NCBI GenBank assembly: GCA_937884635.1 | Contig: CALGBW010000026.1 | Coordinates: 1-47,540 of the forward strand | Direction: 5' to 3' | Length of the DNA: 47,540 nucleotides | Origin: an uncultured Chlamydiaceae bacterium | Lineage (GTDB): Bacteria; Chlamydiota; Chlamydiia; Chlamydiales; Chlamydiaceae | Part shown: positions 33,444-41,637 of the stretch, piece by piece | How the letters are laid out: every line of letters starts with the position of its first letter | How positions within the stretch are numbered: position 1 is the first letter of the stretch | Made by a program: the position numbers and the translations under genes | Notes under the pieces: model-generated | Told to the model about the DNA's origin: nothing | The model's input: only the letters and a program-made list of their open reading frames with translations | Database searches by the model: none

Positions 33444-34514
33444 ATGTTAGATGCTTTAACTTTTGATGACGTGCTTCTTCTTCCTCAATATTCAGAGATT
33501 TTGCCTGCAAATGTGTCTGTAAAGACGTCTCTTTCTGATCGGATTCATTTAGAATTGCCTATTTTGTCTGCTGCTATGGATTCCGTGACAGAAAGTGACA
33601 TGGCGATAGCAATGGCCGTTGCAGGGGGACTTGGGGTTATTCATAAAAATTTATCTGTAGAGTTACAGACCTCTGAGATCAGAAAAGTGAAAGAGGCGGA
33701 TTCAGCGTACAAAGTTGGAGCTGCTATTGGAGTGGGAGAGGCTGGTTTAGCAAGAGCTGAGGTTTTGGTAAAGGCTGGAGTGGATGTGTTGGTTGTGGAC
33801 ACGGCTCATGGGCATTCTAGACCTGTTATTACCACTGCTCAGGAGATTAGGAAAAGGTACCCTTCTGTTACCTTAGTTGTAGGGAATATTGTTACTAAAG
33901 AGGCGGCTATCTGTTTGGCAGATCTTGGTGTTGATGCTGTTAAAGTGGGTATCGGTTCAGGCTCTATTTGTACTACTCGAGTTGTCTCTGGTGTAGGGTG
34001 TCCTCAATTGGCTGCTGTTCTTCAAGTCGCAGACGGACTGAGAGGAAGTCATGTTACTATTATCGCAGATGGAGGGATTCGCTATTCTGGAGACATTGTT
34101 AAGGCTCTTGCTGCGGGAGCACATTGTGTGATGCTGGGAGGCATGTTGGCTGGTGCTGATGAAGCTCCCGGGGAGATTATTGAGCACGATGGCAAACTAT
34201 ACAAGTCATATCGCGGCATGGGATCGTTGGGGGCTATGCGTAGTGGTAGTGCGGATCGTTATTTCCAGAACAGTCAATCGAAAAAATTAGTTCCTGAAGG
34301 TGTAGAAGGCGCAGTTCCTTATAAAGGTCCAGTTAGCGATATCCTTTACCAACTGTTAGGTGGGTTAAGGTCTGGTATGGGATATGTCGGGGCTGAAGAT
34401 TTGCAACAATTACGGGAGAAGGCTGTTTTTTGTCGTATAACGGATTCTGGGTATAGAGAGAGTCACGTGCATGATTTGTCGCTGGTCAAGCCTTCCCCAA
34501 ATTACGTTAAATAG
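33444..34514 (+). CDS. guaB: Inosine-5'-monophosphate dehydrogenase lacking the CBS domains
   Basis: Oxidises IMP to XMP with NAD+, the committed step to GMP. The 356-residue protein opens with MLDALTFDDVLLLPQYSEI and keeps the barrel motifs: SAAMDSVTE, GLGVIHKN, VVDTAHGHS, the catalytic Cys176 in GIGSGSICTTR (usual GPGS is GSGS here), ADGGIRYSGD, MLGGMLAGADEAPGE, YRGMGSLGAM and the flap EGVEGAVPYKGPV. The two CBS modules normally inserted near residue 90 are absent: KVKEADSAYK runs directly into VGAAIGVG. This matches the compact form seen in some host-dependent bacteria such as Borrelia. The ATG at 33444 is preferred because homologues begin here and the upstream in-frame ATG (33387) would put the inverted repeat in coding sequence. 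guaA follows at 9 bp. Confidence 0.93.
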   Translation: MLDALTFDDVLLLPQYSEILPANVSVKTSLSDRIHLELPILSAAMDSVTESDMAIAMAVAGGLGVIHKNLSVELQTSEIRKVKEADSAYKVGAAIGVGEAGLARAEVLVKAGVDVLVVDTAHGHSRPVITTAQEIRKRYPSVTLVVGNIVTKEAAICLADLGVDAVKVGIGSGSICTTRVVSGVGCPQLAAVLQVADGLRGSHVTIIADGGIRYSGDIVKALAAGAHCVMLGGMLAGADEAPGEIIEHDGKLYKSYRGMGSLGAMRSGSADRYFQNSQSKKLVPEGVEGAVPYKGPVSDILYQLLGGLRSGMGYVGAEDLQQLREKAVFCRITDSGYRESHVHDLSLVKPSPNYVK

Positions 34515-34523
34515 GAGCCGATT

Positions 34524-36062
34524 TTGAGCAAAATTCTTATTTTAGACTTCGGTTCTCAGTATACGAATGTTTTAGCAAAGAAAATTCGTTCGTTATCAGT
34601 TTACTGCGAGGTAGTCCCTTGGAATATTTCTGTAGAGGACATTCAAAAGCATAATTCAGCTGGGCTTATTTTTTCTGGGGGGCCTAATTCTGTGTATGAA
34701 TCTGGTAGCCCGTATGTTGATCAGGCTATCTATGAGTGTGGGCTGCCTATTCTTGGGGTGTGTTATGGCATGCAGCTGATGGCTAGGGATTTTGGCGGTG
34801 AGGTGAAGCCGGGAGATAGTGAGTTTGGCTATACCCCGGTTTCTTTATATCCATGCACTTTATTCGACGGGATAGTTGAGGAAGAATGTTTGGAAACCGA
34901 AGTGAGGATGAGTCATTGCGATTCCGTTATTTCTTTACCACAAGGTTTTTCTTCTATAGCTAGTTCTCAACGTTGTCCTGTTGCTGCTATGGAGTGTGTA
35001 GATAAGAAATTATACGGTCTGCAATTTCATCCAGAAGTTTCTGATACCACATGTGTAGGTTTAGATATTGTTCGAAACTTTGTATTGCATATTTGTCAGG
35101 CTCCGCAGACTTGGAATGTAGACTCTATTGAAAAACAACTAATTAATCATATTCGTTCTCAGGTACCTGAGTCAGAAAAGGTCATTTTAGGCCTGTCTGG
35201 TGGAGTCGATTCTACTGTTGCGGCAGTTTTGTTACACAAAGCTTTAGGTAGTCGGTTAGTTTGTGTTTTAGTTGACTCGGGGTTGTTACGAAACAATGAA
35301 GTACAAGAAGTTCAGCAATGTTGTTCTGCTTTGGGGTTGTCTATACATATAGAAGATGCTCAAGAGATTTTTTTCCAACATTTGGTCGGCGTAAGTGACC
35401 CTGAAGAAAAACGTAAAGTTATCGGTGCAACATTTATTGAAGTATTTGAACGGTTAGCGGCCACCTTGAATGTACAGTGGCTGGCTCAGGGGACTATTTA
35501 TTCTGACGTGATAGAGTCAGCTGGTTCTGGTAACGCTACACAGGTGATTAAGTCTCATCATAATGTGGGGGGGTTGCCAGAGCGTTTAAATGTAAAGTTA
35601 TTAGAACCGTTTCGCTTTTTATTTAAAGATGAAGTTCGTTCTTTAGGTTACAAGTTAGGGCTTCCCAGCTGTTTTATACAGCGTCATCCGTTCCCTGGCC
35701 CAGGTTTAGGTGTTCGGGTATTAGGAGAGGTTCGTTCTGCATTTGTGCATATTTTGAGAAGGGCTGACGCAATTTTTCTCGAGGAATTGCGGAAACATGG
35801 TTGGTACGATAAGGTAAGCCAAGCTTTTGCTGTTTTCCTTCCTGTGCGGTCTGTCTCTGTTAAGGGAGACGCCCGTTGTTATGGGTATACTATTGCATTG
35901 CGAGCTATACAGTCCGTGGATTTTATGACAGGGAGTTGGGTAGACCTTCCTCATGAGTTTTTAAATCATTGTTCGACTCGTATTATTAATGAAATTGCTG
36001 AGGTAAGTAGGGTAGTTTATGATATTTCTGATAAACCGCCAGCTACTATCGAATGGGAGTGA
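34524..36062 (+). CDS. guaA: GMP synthase (glutamine-hydrolysing)
   Basis: Converts XMP to GMP using glutamine and ATP. The 512-residue protein has both halves. The class I glutamine amidotransferase holds Cys80 in GVCYGMQLMA and His169/Glu171 in LQFHPEVSD; the synthetase holds the PP-loop GLSGGVDSTVA near 223-233, QGTIYSDVIESAG, HHNVGGLPE and a normal dimerisation domain ending in PPATIEWE. Length and motifs are complete, so it should be active. The start is TTG at 34524 after AGGAG, with no ATG available before DFGSQY. It lies between guaB and add in an operon with 9-bp and short gaps. Confidence 0.97.
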   Translation: MSKILILDFGSQYTNVLAKKIRSLSVYCEVVPWNISVEDIQKHNSAGLIFSGGPNSVYESGSPYVDQAIYECGLPILGVCYGMQLMARDFGGEVKPGDSEFGYTPVSLYPCTLFDGIVEEECLETEVRMSHCDSVISLPQGFSSIASSQRCPVAAMECVDKKLYGLQFHPEVSDTTCVGLDIVRNFVLHICQAPQTWNVDSIEKQLINHIRSQVPESEKVILGLSGGVDSTVAAVLLHKALGSRLVCVLVDSGLLRNNEVQEVQQCCSALGLSIHIEDAQEIFFQHLVGVSDPEEKRKVIGATFIEVFERLAATLNVQWLAQGTIYSDVIESAGSGNATQVIKSHHNVGGLPERLNVKLLEPFRFLFKDEVRSLGYKLGLPSCFIQRHPFPGPGLGVRVLGEVRSAFVHILRRADAIFLEELRKHGWYDKVSQAFAVFLPVRSVSVKGDARCYGYTIALRAIQSVDFMTGSWVDLPHEFLNHCSTRIINEIAEVSRVVYDISDKPPATIEWE

Positions 36063-36149
36063 TGGAGGTTATATATTCAATTCAGTAACATATTAAATAA
36101 GTTATCTGCTTTATTACCGAAATTAGATGGTATTCCTTGCTCAAAAGAA

Positions 36150-37436
36150 GTGATTCGAAGGCTACCTAAGGCGGATATTCATGTCCATCTTCCTGGAACG
36201 ATTTCCCCTGAGATTGCTTGGGATTTAGGAGTGCGAAACGGGTTGCTGCAGTGGAAGTGTGGAGCATGGCAAGGGATGCGGCTGTCCGGCCATAACCCAC
36301 ATAAGTATTACAGTGACATTTTTAAAAATTTTGACCAAGTTTGCTACCAACAATATCCTCAGAAAGACTTACTATATTATAACATCACATACCGAGACTT
36401 TTCTAGCTTTGATCAAGTCATGGCTACTATCCAAGGTCATAGGTTCCCTCCAGGTGGTATTCAAAATGAGCAAGACCTATTTTTTGTTTTAGAAGCGTAT
36501 TTGCAGCAGTGTCTTGATGCCCATATTACTTACACTGAGGTGCAGCAGAATATTCGTATTGCTTATACTCTATACCCGAAGTTCTCTCAGGAAGAGGCAC
36601 GCTTTCATTTGTTCTCCTTGTTTGCTAGGGCTATAGACTTGTATGCTGCGCATGGGGTAACGTTGCGGTTTATTAATTGTTTTAATAAAACAAATTCCGC
36701 GGGGCTTTCATCAACTACACGGCAACGGGCGCATGATGCAGCTTTATGGTTAGAAGAGGCTGATAGGCTATTCCCTGGAGTTTTTGTTGGATTGCAGTCT
36801 GCAGGTTCAGAATCCTGCGTAGGTAGTCAGCCAGGAAAACTTAAAGACGGGTATATGTATGCTTATGAGCGTGGGTTTGGCTGCGAGGCTCACGCAGGTG
36901 AGGGAATAGGATACCAATATTTACAGGAAACGTTGGATCTTTTACCCGTTCAAAGAATTGCTCATGGGTTTCAGGCTATAGAACATCTGCCGACTATTCA
37001 TGATATTCAAGATAGAGAAGTGACTTTGGTCATGGCTCCTCTTATTAACTTGTTCTTAGGGGCGCAAATTTATCATTACTCTGAAGGACGAAAGATAGGG
37101 AAGACTATTATAGAACATGTAGATCAGCATCCTCTGTTTGTTTTATTGCGAGAACATAAATTGCGTATTGCTTTAAGCTCGGACAATCCCCAAATGGGAG
37201 GAGTCCCCCTGCTAGATACGATGATGTTATTGGCTGGTCTTCTTCCGAATAAGATGAAATATAGCCCAGCTTTTTGTTCTGTCAAAGAACCTTTAACTAC
37301 TAGAGAGGTGGTCTATTTGATAGCACAGGCGATGATTTCTTCATTTGCTCCTGTGTCAGTGAAGATAGCCTTTCTGTCTGCTCTTATAGACGAGGGAGAG
37401 ATGTTAATCCCAGGTGATGAAGCCATCTCTATATAA
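36150..37436 (+). CDS. add: Adenosine deaminase family protein
   Basis: Deaminates adenosine to inosine (or a related purine), which can enter IMP. The zinc and catalytic residues are present: HVHLPG (His11, His13 from the GTG start), EAHAGEG (His248, Glu251), IAHGF (His272) and SSDNP (Asp345). At 428 residues it is longer than bacterial Add (about 330-350), with an insert around residues 35-130. The start is unclear. The GTG at 36150 has no ribosome-binding site, whereas a perfect GGAGG (36064-36068) sits six bases before an in-frame ATT at 36075, which would add 25 residues (QFSNILNKLSALLPKLDG...). No ATG, GTG or TTG lies in frame between. Substrate could be adenosine or AMP-like. Confidence 0.85.
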   Translation: MIRRLPKADIHVHLPGTISPEIAWDLGVRNGLLQWKCGAWQGMRLSGHNPHKYYSDIFKNFDQVCYQQYPQKDLLYYNITYRDFSSFDQVMATIQGHRFPPGGIQNEQDLFFVLEAYLQQCLDAHITYTEVQQNIRIAYTLYPKFSQEEARFHLFSLFARAIDLYAAHGVTLRFINCFNKTNSAGLSSTTRQRAHDAALWLEEADRLFPGVFVGLQSAGSESCVGSQPGKLKDGYMYAYERGFGCEAHAGEGIGYQYLQETLDLLPVQRIAHGFQAIEHLPTIHDIQDREVTLVMAPLINLFLGAQIYHYSEGRKIGKTIIEHVDQHPLFVLLREHKLRIALSSDNPQMGGVPLLDTMMLLAGLLPNKMKYSPAFCSVKEPLTTREVVYLIAQAMISSFAPVSVKIAFLSALIDEGEMLIPGDEAISI

Positions 37437-37588
37437 CTACCTATTGTTTTACAACAAATCACAAAGAACCTAGTGACTTTAGTTGTGGGGGATAGATGCA
37501 TTGTTATTAGATTTGCAGAGTACTGCTATCAGGTATTAAAGGCATGGCAACTCCCAAGAACCCTACTTCTTTTTAGGAGTGGGGTATG

Positions 37589-38533
37589 TCAATTTTCAGG
37601 AGGTTGTTTTTGATAAGAATAACGCAGCTGTGGGTCAATGAAGGCTTGGAGTAGATCTGCCAATAAAGACATAATCATGAAGAATGTTCCATAGAAGATA
37701 GATAGTCCTAAGGTTACGGGATAATCACGCTGCTTAATGCTGCAAATGAACCACTTGCCAAGACCAGGAATACAAAACAAATTCTCTATAGCAAAGGTGC
37801 CTGTCATGACGGCTGTGACTAAAAAAGCTGCGTAAGAAATCGTAGGGAAAATAGCATAGGGAAGAATATGTTTGAAAATCACTTTTGATGAGGTTAATCC
37901 CTTAGCATAAGCTAATAAAACATAGTCTTTATTCAGAACAGATCGTACAGATGAGTGTGTCAGCTGTGTGATAAACGCCATAGGAGGAATGGCTAAAGAC
38001 AGTGATGGTAGAATTGTGTGGTTGAAACTACCCCAGCAGGCAATAGGTAACAGTGGGATTTTGACTGCAAAGAGGTATTGTAACATAGCTGCTAGCACGA
38101 ATGTAGGGATAGAAATTTGTAAAATCGAAGAGCATAAAATGCATAAACCTGGTTTTTTCCCCTTCAACGCAGCTAAAGTTCCTAAAAAAATGCCACCGGC
38201 AATTGAGATAACTAAACTTTCTAGTCCTAGAATAGCAGAAGCTGGAAATGCTGAAGTAATAATACTGACTACGGAGCGTTCTTTGTAGACTAAAGAGTGG
38301 CCGAAATCTAAAACGAGAATGGACTTGAGATATTGCCAATACTGTAAATAGAGAGGTTTATCCAATCCATATCGTTCTTTAAGTAGGATTAGGACTTCTT
38401 GCGAGAGTACGTTGCTGCCCTCATCATTAAAAGGATCCCCAGGAATCATCTTAATTACAAGAAAGGTTAGGGTTAAAATGACCCATAACGAGAAGAAACT
38501 AAATAATAGACGTTTCTTGATGTAACGAAACAT
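37589..38533 (-). CDS. oppB: Peptide ABC transporter permease OppB
   Basis: 314 residues with six predicted membrane helices and the OppB/DppB-type cytoplasmic EAA-like loop (DYVLLAYAKGLTSSKVIFKHILPYAIFPT), and the N-terminal MFRYIKKRLLFSFFSLWVIL typical of the family. It opens on an ATG at 38533. In related genomes oppB is followed by oppC, oppD and oppF, but here the gene ends facing add, and no oppC/D/F lies in the window. It is separated from oppA by 270 bp that contain the second copy of the 54-bp repeat. It could still pair with subunits encoded elsewhere. Confidence 0.93.
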   Translation of the reverse strand: MFRYIKKRLLFSFFSLWVILTLTFLVIKMIPGDPFNDEGSNVLSQEVLILLKERYGLDKPLYLQYWQYLKSILVLDFGHSLVYKERSVVSIITSAFPASAILGLESLVISIAGGIFLGTLAALKGKKPGLCILCSSILQISIPTFVLAAMLQYLFAVKIPLLPIACWGSFNHTILPSLSLAIPPMAFITQLTHSSVRSVLNKDYVLLAYAKGLTSSKVIFKHILPYAIFPTISYAAFLVTAVMTGTFAIENLFCIPGLGKWFICSIKQRDYPVTLGLSIFYGTFFMIMSLLADLLQAFIDPQLRYSYQKQPPEN

Positions 38534-38803
38534 GAAAAATTTCTATGTGTCTGATTGCATTGATTATGACTAGCTGGGTTTTTCAACCCATGATTTTAGT
38601 ATAGGTGAACCTCACACTCATTATTGTTGTGGAGTTTTTGTTTGTTTTCAACCTATCTCTGAAAAAAGGGAAGGACTGAAAAGTTCTTTCCGTTTTTTAT
38701 TTGGCGGATTGCCTGATTTGGTTAATCCAATCGGACTAAGTGAGAATGATCGTTGGATGGAGCAATCTAGTTAATTGTCTTATTTAATATTAGAAAAGGG
38801 CGT
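38534..38803. promoter_or_regulatory. Gap between oppA and oppB with repeat copy 2
   Basis: 270 bp without a gene, unusually long for an opp operon. It holds the second copy of the 54-bp repeat, 90 bp before the oppB start, and an imperfect palindrome GATTTGGTTAATCCAATC near 38723-38740. No clear terminator for oppA was found. Confidence 0.5.
38623..38675. repeat. 54-bp repeat, copy 2 (upstream of oppB)
   Basis: Matches copy 1 at 33143-33196 (about 85 percent identity by eye, same orientation, exact 20-base core). On the minus strand it offers TTGAAA, 17 bp, AACAAT as a weak promoter reading into oppB. The two copies bracket guaB-guaA-add-oppB. Confidence 0.8.
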
Positions 38804-40360
38804 TTAACCATGGTGGTAATCAGTAGCATAGCGGAAGTCTACCCAACCTGTAGGAGAGAGACCGATATTTGATAGGTTTTTATTAAGAGCAAAATAAAAA
38901 ATATCGTGATACATCGGTTCGATAATATGGTTTCTTTCTAGAAAAAGGGAGGCTTGGGAAACTAAAGCCTGTCTTTTTTCTTGATCTTGCTCGTGTTCTA
39001 TTTGAAAGAGAAGAGAAGAAAATTCTTTGTGGTCTAGTGCATAGGGTGGCAGTCCTTTAGGGAAGGCAAAGATAGAAAGAAAAGCTAGGGGATCTGTGAA
39101 ATCAGCAAACCAACCTCCAGTTGCAATGGCAAAGTTGCCAGATACAATATCAGCTTGCATTACAGAAAACTCCATTCCTTTGATAGGAATGGATAACCCT
39201 AAAACTTCTTTCCATTGTTCTCGTACCATTTGCACCAGTAACGATGAAGCTGAAGAACTGCTGGGGAAGATCATAGAACATTGTTCTAAATCTTTTACGG
39301 ATATCCCCAATTCTTCAAGTGCTTCTGTAAACAGGAGACGCGCAAGATGTTGCCGCTGTTCTCGTGGTTCTTGTGGTAGCTCCGGGTAAGAATGTAGGCT
39401 AGTAGGTAATAAATGTTCTGCTGGCTTAGAGAAAAGGGTGGAGACAAAAGCCTCTTTATTCAGGGCTAAGCCTAATGCTTTGCGTAATTTTAGATTACTG
39501 AAGAAAGGATGGTTGATGTTGTAGGTTAACCACGATGTCCCTGCAACGTCAAAAGAACGTAGGGTTCCTTGAGCCCGTAATGTTGATATAGCCTCTCTAG
39601 GAATATGGTCTCCCCAAGGGGGCCCTTGCCAATTTAGTTTGCCTTGATTGAATAGTAACAGGGCGGTGTGAGGATCTGGAACAAAATAGATGGTAATAGA
39701 CTGTGTATGAACGCGGTTTTTTGCATAGTAATGAGGGTTTTTAGCCAGCTTTAACCACTGCTTATTTTTCGAAGATTTGGGGTAAAATGCTCCGCTAACG
39801 ATAGGAAGTGCTTTGGGATTAGCATTTTGATTTTTGTGCACGGGGAAAAAAACCGGCATAGCTAGTTTCTTTAGGAGATGGGGGGATGCATGGACAACCA
39901 AAGTGCGTTCATCTGAAGCAAAAAAGGGTTCATCTTGCCCGTTCCCATCGCAACGCACGTCATCAAAAGCAAAAGGAAATGCACTATCTACTTCATGGAA
40001 TAATGCCTGTTTCCATGAACGCACAAAATCGGCGGCGGTAATAGGATCTCCGTTACTCCAATATGCTTCTTTTAAGTGGAAGGTATAGGTGGAGCCATCT
40101 TCAGAAATAGAATAAGACTCTGCTAAAGCTGGTTCTAGGTCGCCGGTTAGGGGATTTTCTTGAACAAGTCCCTCATACATATGTTTGATGAGGTTGATCT
40201 CAGATAAAAGGCGTACTTCTCTAGGATCCCAAGAACGTAGGTCTTCCTTCATATTTAGGCAAATCTGTCCCTGTTTGGAAAATGATTGCCCGCATCCGGA
40301 AAGCACACAAGAGGAAAGCGTTAGGATGGTAAAGCAGGTTGCCAGTGATATCTTGCGCAT
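38804..40360 (-). CDS. oppA: Peptide ABC transporter substrate-binding lipoprotein OppA
   Basis: 518 residues of the SBP family 5. The N-terminus is a lipoprotein signal with lipobox VLSGC (Cys23 is the lipidation site), after MRKISLATCFTILTLSS. The mature part shows family phrases: LVQENPLTGDLEPALAES, YTFHLKEAYWSNGDPITAADFVRSWK, NINHPFFSNLKLRKALGLAL. It captures oligopeptides in the periplasm for import. Its first 40 bp overlap the end of tsaD on the same strand. The ATG at 40360 is required for the lipoprotein signal. oppB follows only after 270 bp. Confidence 0.95.
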   Translation of the reverse strand: MRKISLATCFTILTLSSCVLSGCGQSFSKQGQICLNMKEDLRSWDPREVRLLSEINLIKHMYEGLVQENPLTGDLEPALAESYSISEDGSTYTFHLKEAYWSNGDPITAADFVRSWKQALFHEVDSAFPFAFDDVRCDGNGQDEPFFASDERTLVVHASPHLLKKLAMPVFFPVHKNQNANPKALPIVSGAFYPKSSKNKQWLKLAKNPHYYAKNRVHTQSITIYFVPDPHTALLLFNQGKLNWQGPPWGDHIPREAISTLRAQGTLRSFDVAGTSWLTYNINHPFFSNLKLRKALGLALNKEAFVSTLFSKPAEHLLPTSLHSYPELPQEPREQRQHLARLLFTEALEELGISVKDLEQCSMIFPSSSSASSLLVQMVREQWKEVLGLSIPIKGMEFSVMQADIVSGNFAIATGGWFADFTDPLAFLSIFAFPKGLPPYALDHKEFSSLLFQIEHEQDQEKRQALVSQASLFLERNHIIEPMYHDIFYFALNKNLSNIGLSPTGWVDFRYATDYHHG

Positions 40361-41340
40361 GGAGAAATGTTCGTACTCGATTTACCCGTCTTGAAAAGAT
40401 CTTGCCCTAAAGCTGCAATCATTGCGGCGTTATCAGAACACAACTCAGGACTTGCAAAGTAAAGAGGAAGAGAAGTTGTTTGAGCTAAAAGATTTCTGAA
40501 ATACCTGTTATTTGCGACTCCGCCTCCAATAAGGATGGCTTTGCACGAAAACTCTTTTACAATAGTAGGAATTTTTTGTGCAATAGTGGCAAAAGCAGCC
40601 CTTTGAAAGGAAGCAGATAGATTGCTTTTTTCTTCACCTGATAGCTCTGGTAAGGGGGTTGCGTGGCTGCTATTTTTCCCCTTGATAGCGTAGAGAACTG
40701 CTGTTTTTAGGCCACTAAAGGAAAAGTTATGCCCAGTTACGCGAGCTGCATGGAAAGGAAAAGCGTCAGGATCGCCTTTTAATGCTAATTCTTCCAGTAA
40801 CCTTCCTCCTGGATAAGGGAGTCCAAGAAATCTAGCGACTTTATCAAATGTTTCTCCTATAGCATCGTCTAAGGACTGTCCAATTAATTGGTAGGATAAA
40901 GGGTCTTTCATCAAGAAGGCTGTTGTATGGGCTCCTGATACGGCAAGTCCCAGGGCGGGGAAGGGAATGGATTCTTGTGTGCTAAGGGTAGCCGCGTAAA
41001 CGTGAGCCTCAACATGATTTACTCCGATTAATTGTTTCTTAGCTCCTATGGAGAGGCCTCTAGCAAAGTTGACACCTACGGATAAGGACCCAATCAGGCC
41101 TGGAGTCTGAGTAACGGCGATAAGGTCTATGTCTTCTAAAGAGATCCCTGCAGTGTCTAAAGCATTGAGAACAATTTCAGGAAAAGAGTGTAAATGTGCT
41201 CTAGAAGCCAACTCAGGTATTACGCCCCCATAAGAGGCATGGATCGTTTGAGAAGCAACAATATTAGATAAAATTTTTTGATCTTTTAAGACGGCGCAGG
41301 CTGTTTCATCACAGGAACTTTCTAGACCTATAGTAAACAT
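40321..41340 (-). CDS. tsaD: tRNA N6-adenosine threonylcarbamoyltransferase TsaD
   Basis: Transfers the threonylcarbamoyl group to A37 of ANN-decoding tRNAs (t6A). The 339-residue ASKHA-fold protein has ESSCDETACAVL at the N-terminus, metal ligands His109 and His113 in NHVEAHVYA, LAVSGAHTTAF, and the C-terminal IGGGVANNRYFR and CSDNAAMIA. Length is normal. This is the gene older annotation calls gcp or ygjD (CT197). The 3' end overlaps oppA by 40 bp, a longer same-strand overlap than usual. Partners TsaB/C/E are not in the window. Confidence 0.96.
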   Translation of the reverse strand: MFTIGLESSCDETACAVLKDQKILSNIVASQTIHASYGGVIPELASRAHLHSFPEIVLNALDTAGISLEDIDLIAVTQTPGLIGSLSVGVNFARGLSIGAKKQLIGVNHVEAHVYAATLSTQESIPFPALGLAVSGAHTTAFLMKDPLSYQLIGQSLDDAIGETFDKVARFLGLPYPGGRLLEELALKGDPDAFPFHAARVTGHNFSFSGLKTAVLYAIKGKNSSHATPLPELSGEEKSNLSASFQRAAFATIAQKIPTIVKEFSCKAILIGGGVANNRYFRNLLAQTTSLPLYFASPELCSDNAAMIAALGQDLFKTGKSSTNISPCARYHWQPALPS

Positions 41341-41637
41341 AGGAATTCACACGAAAATAGTTAATTTTGCGAAGATTTTACCATTTTTTGTCTCAGAAAG
41401 CCACTAGGTCTTTAGCCTTATGGGTGAGGTTGTATCTAGATTGGGGTTAATGTAAGAGAAAATTTTTGATTTTGAAATACAAAGAGGGATTCCGTACCCT
41501 AGTTCGGATGGATGTTAAGAGTTTCTAGATAATTCTGTTTTTCAAGAGTGCATTGAGATATATGGATTTAGGTTGCCTGAGTTTTGTTAAGAAACAGATC
41601 GCGTGGTTAGTAAAGGACTCTTTTAGTAGGAGATTGT
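41341..41637. promoter_or_regulatory. Divergent region between tsaD and the Inc-like gene
   Basis: 297 bp with no ORF or RNA gene that I can support. It must hold promoters in both directions. An AGGAG ribosome-binding site is present at about 41629-41633 for the plus-strand gene. No striking repeat was seen. Confidence 0.4.

Noticed and set aside
37550..37590. Terminator after oppB
   Set aside because: A short ACCC-C-ACT/AGT-A-GGGT stem with a mismatch exists on the minus strand but is not followed by a T-run, so I did not call it.
38028..38339. 103-codon minus-strand ORF in a second frame of oppB
   Set aside because: Frame-shadow of the OppB permease; no family motif and an internal start only.
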